17,152 nt of DNA from Candidatus Levyibacteriota bacterium. Its GTDB lineage: Bacteria > Patescibacteriota > Microgenomatia > Levybacterales > UBA12049. Numbering within the stretch: the first letter of the stretch is position 1; the number at the start of each line of letters is the position of its first letter. Positions 13,172-17,152 of the stretch are shown here, piece by piece. The translations under genes and the position numbers were made by a program. Under the pieces are notes generated by a model that was not told the DNA's origin, ran no database searches, and was given only the letters and a program-made list of their open reading frames with translations. The stretch is taken from assembly GCA_023245475.1 (NCBI GenBank), contig JAHFKF010000023.1, positions 1-17,152 on the forward strand. The letters run 5' to 3'.

Positions 13172-13212
13172 CGAAGGGAAGAGCTGAAAAGCGGAGGAGT
13201 TTTGGGGAAGTG

Positions 13213-13284
13213 AGCCGATGATGGGAATCGAACCCATGGCCTAGTTCTTACCAAGAACTCGCTCTACCACTGAGCCACATCGGC
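13213..13284 (-). tRNA. tRNA-Thr (GGU anticodon)
   Basis: Acceptor GCCGATG pairs with CATCGGC, D stem GCTC/GAGC, anticodon arm AGTTC-TTGGTAA-GAACT with anticodon GGT, T arm ATGGG-TTCGATT-CCCAT. Discriminator T; CCA not encoded. Confidence 0.95.
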
Positions 13285-13301
13285 TGGTTTCGCTTTCCAT
13301 G

Positions 13302-13385
13302 TGCTGGATGAGAGATTTGCACTCCCGTAGGCCGAAGGCCGCCTCGTCTACAGCGAGGTGCGATTGACTACTCCGCCAATCCAGC
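13302..13385 (-). tRNA. tRNA-Tyr (GUA anticodon)
   Basis: Class II tRNA, 84 nt. Acceptor GCTGGAT pairs with ATCCAGC, anticodon arm CCTCG-CTGTAGA-CGAGG with anticodon GTA. A long variable arm (CGGCC-TTC-GGCCTACGG region) precedes the T arm GGGAG-TGCAAAT-CTCTC. Discriminator A; CCA not encoded. Confidence 0.95.
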
Positions 13386-13411
13386 ATGAACTTATTATAT
13401 CATCTTTCTTG

Positions 13412-13483
13412 AGCCGTCTGTCGGATTTGAACCGACGACCTGCTGTTTACAAAACAGCTGCTCTACCACTGAGCTAAGACGGC
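13412..13483 (-). tRNA. tRNA-Thr (UGU anticodon)
   Basis: Acceptor GCCGTCT pairs with AGACGGC, D stem GCTC/GAGC, anticodon arm GCTGT-TTTGTAA-ACAGC with anticodon TGT, T arm GTCGG-TTCGAAT-CCGAC. First of the three clustered tRNAs. CCA not encoded. Confidence 0.95.
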
Positions 13484-13501
13484 GATAGTTCTTATTAATG
13501 C

Positions 13502-13530
13502 ATTTTAGCAAACAGATGTGGCTGGGGCAA
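13502..13530 (-). promoter_or_regulatory. Promoter of the tRNA Thr-Tyr-Thr cluster
   Basis: TTGCCC (13530-13525), 17 nt, TAAAAT (13507-13502), 18 nt before the mature tRNA 5' end. It lies just downstream of the 6S-like RNA terminator. Confidence 0.55.
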
Positions 13531-13537
13531 GCCTTAT

Positions 13538-13582
13538 AAAAAAATAACCATAGCACGCTCTCTGATACTTGCGTGTATGGTT
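13538..13582 (-). terminator. Intrinsic terminator of the 6S-like RNA unit
   Basis: On the minus strand: AACCATACACGC - 12-nt loop - GCGTGCTATGGTT, a 12-bp stem with one bulge, followed by A and seven T. Textbook Rho-independent terminator. Confidence 0.85.
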
Positions 13583-13618
13583 GACTGATGTGATCCGCCA
13601 AATGTCGGAATAAATTCT

Positions 13619-13799
13619 GCTCTTTAGATACGGCATTGGTTGGTATTTTCCCCGAAGTTACAATTAGGAAGGTCGTGTAGTCTACCTCAATAGACTACAA
13701 AAGCCACCTCGTCCCATCTAGCGCATACGCTCCAGACAGTACCTCAGGAAATGTAGATATAGAGAAAAATTATACAGCCAATAGCCAATATCAAAGAGC
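13619..13799 (-). ncRNA. ssrS: 6S RNA-like structured RNA (181 nt)
   Basis: The 5' end GCUCUUUGAUAUUGGC followed by UAUUGGCUG pairs with the 3' segment CAACCAAUGCCGUAUCU then AAAGAGC. This is a closing stem of roughly 20 bp with single-base bulges. It begins exactly at the predicted transcription start, G13799, 7 nt after TATACT. Inside is a pyrimidine-rich 5' internal loop (CUCUAUAUCUACAUUU) facing a short A-rich strand. Then comes an apical arm: CCUGAGGUAC pairs with GUAACUUCGGGG, GGGA..AGGU pairs with ACCUUCCU, and a terminal perfect 9-bp hairpin UGUAGUCUA-UUGAGG-UAGACUACA (13676-13699) closes it. A rod of this length with paired ends and an internal bubble is the 6S RNA architecture, which mimics open promoter DNA and binds RNA polymerase. 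It has its own promoter and terminator. The RNA is not recognised by sequence, only by structure. Confidence 0.65.
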
Positions 13800-13805
13800 A
13801 AAGTT

Positions 13806-13834
13806 AGTATAAAGCGGAGATCGTGAAAAGTCAA
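13806..13834 (-). promoter_or_regulatory. Promoter of the 6S-like RNA
   Basis: TTGACT (13834-13829), 17 nt, TATACT (13811-13806). The +1 falls on the first base of the closing stem. Confidence 0.75.
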
Positions 13835-13859
13835 TAATACTTTCTGGTACAAAGGAGTA

Positions 13860-15227
13860 CTACATCATGCATGTGAAGCCAGCGTGTCGTTTGTCTGCTT
13901 TGAATAATCCGCCCCATTCAGTAACGGTAAATCCGTGTCGGTTAAAGCCACTGAGTTGTGGTTCATTGACTGCAACTTTTTCGTCCAGGGCTTTGAAGTA
14001 TAAGGATACTCGCAGGATACTATCTGGCTGTGGGCTAACGGTAAGGGGAGCAAGTGAATCAATTTGACTTTGTGGCATGACTCCAACAAAGTAGTAATTT
14101 GATTCTGGAAGAGCTTTGAGCCAGTAGTCACTAAATTCTTTTGCTTCTTTGGCATTAAGCCCTGTTTGTGGCAGTACACGTCCAAATAAGTCTTTCAATT
14201 CTGAGGGTCTGACCACATAGCCATCTTTTGGTTGTGTCAGGAGTGAATCTGGCAGAGATGCTTCCCAGTAAAGATATGGATACGTTTTATCCTTGTAGAG
14301 AATATCACCATTCGGATGTGCGGTAACATTCCAGCCCCCGGCAGGATAGTCTGGAATTGTCAATTTAAACTCTCCTTTGGGTGCAACAGCCACATTGACT
14401 TGCTCGGTTTGTTCAGGGTACAAATAAATGGCTGGTTTACACCATGCTCCCAGCCAAGGATTTGTGGTTTCATCTTGTTGAACAGTAAAGGTTTCGAGTT
14501 GTAGATTTTTTCGTCCACCGGCAGTCGGTACAGCGACGACCTTTTGTTTGCCATAGTCTGCACCTGCTGATGGTTTTGGACACTTGGTTGAAATTCGTGT
14601 ATCAATTGGGCCATCTTCTAGTCTATAGTAGACATCGAATGGAGTAGTATCTTCTCTGATTGTTTGATTACATGCTTCAATGGTATCTTTACAGACATAA
14701 ATGAGTTCGTCATTTGGAACGCAGAAATAACCTCCATAGTATGGTTCTTTATCAGGAATACTTGGATCATTGAGTGCAATATAATCCTTTCCTAAGCTAC
14801 AGTCTGATCCAGGAAGGATTGACCCATGTTTTTTGGCTGCATCAAAGCTATCGCTGCTATTGACGAAGATTCGATAACCATCCGATGTTGATTCGTTGGT
14901 TGGAGCCATATGCATTGCTTCATGTTGCACAACGTTGGTTTTGAGAAGACCATACTGTTTGCCGTTAAACGTAGTTACTTTTTCTGTACTTGCCTTGCAG
15001 GCAGCGCCATCACCTGAGTCACAACACGTGTAGGCGGGGCCAGGAGGTGGTGGAGCATTGAGCGCTGCGATATCCGGGAAGAGTCCACCAGAAAGAACAC
15101 CTCCAAAGACAGTGACAATACCAAGGATCACAATAACATACATTGTGCCTGTACCAGCACCACCTTTCGATCTTTTACGCAGAGAAGGACGCTTAAGAGA
15201 GGACTTTATAGCTTGCTTATTTTTCAT
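13860..15227 (-). CDS. Surface-anchored protein with KPxIYLYP domain
   Basis: 455 aa. A basic N-terminus (residues 1-22) is followed by one signal-anchor helix (28-50, MYVIVILGIVTVFGGVLSGG). The rest is extracytoplasmic. It has a proline stretch (APPPPGP) and then a cysteine-rich region with about ten cysteines up to C263. At 262-322 lies the characteristic CKPAIYLYP, then the 'F.LTIPDYP.GGWNVTA.P.GDI.Y...YPYLYWE' block. The KPxIYLYP domain recurs in predicted surface proteins of Patescibacteria and other bacteria; its function is not established to my knowledge. An HEAMH sequence at residues 102-106 fits the HExxH pattern, but I see no other metalloprotease signature. TAGAAT lies 6 nt before the ATG (15239-15234), suggesting a leaderless mRNA. 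Confidence 0.7.
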   Translation of the reverse strand: MKNKQAIKSSLKRPSLRKRSKGGAGTGTMYVIVILGIVTVFGGVLSGGLFPDIAALNAPPPPGPAYTCCDSGDGAACKASTEKVTTFNGKQYGLLKTNVVQHEAMHMAPTNESTSDGYRIFVNSSDSFDAAKKHGSILPGSDCSLGKDYIALNDPSIPDKEPYYGGYFCVPNDELIYVCKDTIEACNQTIREDTTPFDVYYRLEDGPIDTRISTKCPKPSAGADYGKQKVVAVPTAGGRKNLQLETFTVQQDETTNPWLGAWCKPAIYLYPEQTEQVNVAVAPKGEFKLTIPDYPAGGWNVTAHPNGDILYKDKTYPYLYWEASLPDSLLTQPKDGYVVRPSELKDLFGRVLPQTGLNAKEAKEFSDYWLKALPESNYYFVGVMPQSQIDSLAPLTVSPQPDSILRVSLYFKALDEKVAVNEPQLSGFNRHGFTVTEWGGLFKADKRHAGFTCMM

Positions 15228-15275
15228 AACCTAATTCTATTGTGATCAATCTCTCAATTCCTGTCAAGAGTTATT

Positions 15276-15923
15276 TCAGAAGCCTAAGAGAGAGAGACAA
15301 GCTCGCATAAGGTTACCAATAATGTCCATGAGTGAAAACCCTGCAATAGGGAAGAAAAGGAGTGCCATCAGAATCAGCATGCCAATTGAGCCGAGAGCCA
15401 TGTAACTTTCAGCCATTTTAGGAGGCAATAGGAGGGAGAAGACTTTTGAGCCATCAAGTGGAGGAATAGGTACCAGATTAAAGATTGCCAGAGCCAAATT
15501 GATCATAACAATCGAGCCAAGCGTTGTTCCAAGGATGTTACTTGTGTATGCTTCGGCAAAGCTGCTTCCTGGAAAGAAAAGATGCAGTAAGAGACTTGCA
15601 ATGATAGCAAGACTAATATTGGTTAATGGACCAACCAATGAAACCAATGCTAAATCTTTTCGTCCATCTCTCAGGTTAAAAGGATCGACAGGAACTGGTT
15701 TTGCTCCGCCAAAGATAACCGGAGAGCCGGAAAAAATGAGGAGTGCGGGGATAAGGATACTCATAATAGGATCAATATGTGGAATTGGGTTAAGGGTTAG
15801 TCTGCCAAGGAGCTTTGCTGTCGGGTCTCCGAGACGATAGGCTACGTAGCCATGAGCAATCTCATGCAAAATTGCTGAATAAATGAGGACAACGATACTA
15901 ATAATAGGAGTTAGAAGTTCCAT
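15276..15923 (-). CDS. Site-2 protease family (M50) intramembrane zinc metalloprotease
   Basis: 215 aa, the short M50 (YwhC/SREBP S2P-like) form without a PDZ domain. The zinc motif HEIAH is at residues 20-24 inside the first helix, followed by GYVAYRLGDPTAKLLGRLTL. The second signature, NLVPIPPLDGSKV (149-161), supplies the third ligand, Asp157. FGGAKPVPVDP (71-81) is the conserved re-entrant loop. About six hydrophobic segments. It cleaves transmembrane substrates; the target is unknown. AAAAGG about 9 nt before the ATG may act as Shine-Dalgarno, and no convincing -10 is seen. Divergent from rpmB. Confidence 0.9.
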   Translation of the reverse strand: MELLTPIISIVVLIYSAILHEIAHGYVAYRLGDPTAKLLGRLTLNPIPHIDPIMSILIPALLIFSGSPVIFGGAKPVPVDPFNLRDGRKDLALVSLVGPLTNISLAIIASLLLHLFFPGSSFAEAYTSNILGTTLGSIVMINLALAIFNLVPIPPLDGSKVFSLLLPPKMAESYMALGSIGMLILMALLFFPIAGFSLMDIIGNLMRACLSLLGF

Positions 15924-15936
15924 ATACTTTTACCTT

Positions 15937-15965
15937 TTGATTTTTGTTCCGTTTTTTAGTATACT
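15937..15965 (+). promoter_or_regulatory. rpmB promoter
   Basis: TTGATT (15937-15942), 17 nt, TATACT (15960-15965). The start is predicted near 15972, leaving a 14-nt leader with Shine-Dalgarno GAGGA at 15974-15978, 7 nt before the ATG. Confidence 0.7.
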
Positions 15966-15985
15966 TAGTCTCTGAGGAATTGTCT

Positions 15986-16225
15986 ATGGGAAATAAAGGA
16001 AACAAATGTAACAACTGCGGAAAAGGCGTCATGTACGGACACAATGTGTCTCATTCAAAACGTCGAACTCCTCGTGTGTTCAAACCAAACTTGCATGTTG
16101 CTCGACTGAACGTAAATGGACAAACTGCAAAACTTCGTCTCTGCACCAAATGTTTGCGAATGATCAAGCGATCAATGGCGCTTCCAACAGAAGCCCAGAC
16201 GGCGGCTGTCGCAGCACTTGCATAG
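15986..16225 (+). CDS. rpmB: Ribosomal protein bL28
   Basis: 79 aa. The N-terminus MGNKGNKCNNCGKGVMYGHN then VSHSKRRTPRVFKPNLH is the bL28 signature. RLCTKCLRMIKR follows. Two CxxC pairs (C8, C11, C53, C56) form the zinc-binding version. It is a 50S subunit protein. An earlier in-frame ATG at 15944 is rejected because it would place the promoter and Shine-Dalgarno inside the gene. The GAGGA ribosome-binding site is one of the few in the window. The tail is alanine-rich (QTAAVAALA). Confidence 0.95.
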   Translation: MGNKGNKCNNCGKGVMYGHNVSHSKRRTPRVFKPNLHVARLNVNGQTAKLRLCTKCLRMIKRSMALPTEAQTAAVAALA

Positions 16226-16257
16226 TAAACTCTTACCACTAATCTTGTTTATCAATG

Positions 16258-16266
16258 TGATATAAT
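16258..16266 (+). promoter_or_regulatory. Extended -10 promoter of the methyltransferase gene
   Basis: TGATATAAT, then 7 nt to the ATG at 16274. Leaderless. Confidence 0.6.
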
Positions 16267-16273
16267 CCCCTTT

Positions 16274-16906
16274 ATGTCTGAGCAGCAACCCTTATATCTT
16301 CCACCGGAGGCCTATGATGCAAAGGCAAACAGCAAAGGGCGAAGAACAAATCTTGCAAATTACATTGCTGAAACTGCGAGGGGACATGTTTTCCCTACGA
16401 GAGATAGTGGTGCAAAAAGTCCCTTTCTGGATATTGCTGCCGGTACAGGTATTATTTCACATGCTCTTGCAGCAAAGGGCTATGCTGTTACATCGTTTGA
16501 TCAAAGCGAGCCGTACTTAAACTACTTACAAACGCAATATCCCCAAGATAAAATTAAGACAAAGACTGGAGACATGAATCGTAGTTTTCAACTCCAAACA
16601 GGTACATTTGCTGGAGTAACAACTGTTTGGGCAAATCGTTTTATTGAGGATCATTCATCTCTTATTAAGAGAGTGCATAATGTACTGGAAAGCGATGGTG
16701 TTTTTGTATGGCCAGTGTTTAGCGCCGAAAGAACTGCATATTGGGCTGAGACGGGTAACAAAATGCCATCAGTAAATGAATTGAAAGAAGGATTGCAAGA
16801 ACGCTTTGGTACGGTATATGAAGAACGAGTTGGTTTTGTCTCTGCTGTTACGAAAGGTATTGAAGTGTTTGGTCGGCCACGGATACTTGTTGCTAAAAAA
16901 ATCTAA
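16274..16906 (+). CDS. Class I SAM-dependent methyltransferase
   Basis: 210 aa. Motif I FLDIAAGTGIISHALAAKGY (51-70) has the D/E-x-x-x-G-x-G loop for SAM. An acidic residue ends the next strand (VTSFDQSEPYL, D76, ribose contact). TGDMNRSF (98-105) fits motif II/III, and VLESDGVFVWPVFS (137-150) is the post-motif strand. The substrate-binding C-terminal part has no recognisable specificity; small molecules, lipids or quinone-type substrates are all possible. The start is fixed by an extended -10 directly upstream. The last four codons overlap the opposite-strand gene and lie in an A/T hairpin. Confidence 0.85.
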   Translation: MSEQQPLYLPPEAYDAKANSKGRRTNLANYIAETARGHVFPTRDSGAKSPFLDIAAGTGIISHALAAKGYAVTSFDQSEPYLNYLQTQYPQDKIKTKTGDMNRSFQLQTGTFAGVTTVWANRFIEDHSSLIKRVHNVLESDGVFVWPVFSAERTAYWAETGNKMPSVNELKEGLQERFGTVYEERVGFVSAVTKGIEVFGRPRILVAKKI

Positions 16907-17152
16907 CCGGGATTTTTTTATTTGAAATAAGCTGCCATTGTCCTTCTTCAAGACCCTTTTCTTCTCCTGACTTATGTTCGTATGTTCTCACTGAATAATC
17001 AAGGAACGGTGCGATTGTTTTATACAGAGCACTTCTTGCCGTGTCAGCAAAAGGTTTGGGTCGAGTGAGTATATCAGCAACCCGAATACCATGTGCCTTG
17101 GGGTAGAGTCCGACGATCTGGCTGTCAGCTTTTGCTTCCTCTGGCATGTCTC
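16893..17152 (-). CDS. Hypothetical protein, probably cut by the window edge
   Basis: At least 84 aa from an ATG at 17147. The frame stays open to the window edge, so the true start may lie outside. No family recognised. The visible part is soluble and charged (DILTRPKPFADTARSALYKT, then SVRTYEHKSGEEKGLEEGQW) and ends IPVRFF. The stop codon lies inside the convergent methyltransferase gene: the two coding regions overlap by 14 bp, both ending in the same A/T hairpin. Confidence 0.45.
   Translation of the reverse strand, partial: DMPEEAKADSQIVGLYPKAHGIRVADILTRPKPFADTARSALYKTIAPFLDYSVRTYEHKSGEEKGLEEGQWQLISNKKIPVRFF
16894..16920. terminator. Bidirectional A/T hairpin terminator within overlapping gene ends
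   Basis: TAAAAAAATC - TAACCGG - GATTTTTTTA, a perfect 10-bp inverted repeat. In each direction the stem's own descending arm is the U-rich tract. It also encodes the C-terminal codons of both convergent genes. Confidence 0.55.

Noticed and set aside
12987..13254. Three overlapping frames over rpmG and tRNA-Thr
   Set aside because: The region is fully explained by the 58-aa L33 gene and the tRNA; the frames have no promoter or family features.
13395..13601. 68-codon frame on the minus strand
   Set aside because: It runs through tRNA-Thr(UGU) and the 6S-like RNA terminator, so it is a chance frame in RNA genes.
13689..13760. A peptide-like minus frame reading FPEVLSGAYALDGTRWLL
   Set aside because: It looks protein-like but has no start codon, is short, and lies inside the 6S-like RNA arm, whose pairing explains the sequence.
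13619..13799. tmRNA, RNase P RNA or SRP RNA as identity of the structured RNA
   Set aside because: No tRNA-like domain, no tag frame, no GAGGAAAGUCC/ACAGAA P-RNA motifs, and no SRP GGAAG/GCAGC core; the rod with paired ends fits 6S better.
14081..14100. CTCCAACAAAGTAGTAAT resembling the reverse complement of the repeat core
   Set aside because: Only 11 bp match and it lies within a well-formed coding region (YYFVGVMPQ), so chance is likelier.
1..17152. CRISPR array, insertion sequence, integrase or prophage
   Set aside because: No regularly spaced repeats, transposase or recombinase frames, or phage structural genes were found on either strand.

Overview
The window looks like a chromosome segment of a Candidate Phyla Radiation (Patescibacteria) bacterium, probably of the Microgenomates side. 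This is an inference from gene style. Genes are short and many are hypothetical. tRNAs do not encode CCA. Zinc-ribbon L28 and L33 are present, together with a KPxIYLYP-type surface protein. Most genes have a -10 box only 6-9 nt before the ATG, so their mRNAs should be leaderless. No transposase, integrase or CRISPR array was seen.

Layout. 1-2776: a partial methyltransferase-like gene (-), a possible Tiki/TraB-fold protein (+), a small four-helix membrane protein (+) and an unknown soluble protein (+). 2863-4718: an apparent minus-strand operon of tandem VOC/PhnB protein, RidA and a PQ-loop-like membrane protein. 4795-8686: small metabolic and hypothetical genes: KynB-like cyclase, unknown protein, GNAT, ChbG/YdjC deacetylase, a decayed GIY-YIG fragment, DUF5946 and Nudix. 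Short copies of an interspersed repeat lie between several of these genes.

8780-11193: an orphan promoter-terminator unit (candidate sRNA), then a cassette of AAA15-type ATPase, RloB/TOPRIM-like protein and a 58-aa DUF1508/YegP protein. The cassette ends in a strong hairpin and abuts the 3' end of tRNA-Trp. It is the best candidate here for an antiviral or overcoming-lysogenisation-type two-gene system. 11248-12904: a kinase-fold-like hypothetical protein and a membrane-anchored protein.

12963-13799: a minus-strand RNA/ribosome block. In transcription order it holds a 181-nt RNA whose ends pair into a long closing stem (strong 6S RNA candidate, own promoter and terminator), tRNA-Thr(UGU), tRNA-Tyr(GUA), tRNA-Thr(GGU) and ribosomal protein L33. 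13860-17152: KPAIYLYP surface protein, site-2 protease homologue, ribosomal protein L28 (with a real Shine-Dalgarno), a methyltransferase, and the end of a hypothetical gene that overlaps it inside an A/T hairpin.

The RNA and translation genes (6S-like RNA, four tRNAs, L33, L28) are the conserved core. The AAA15-RloB-DUF1508 cassette and the GIY-YIG relic are the accessory part.
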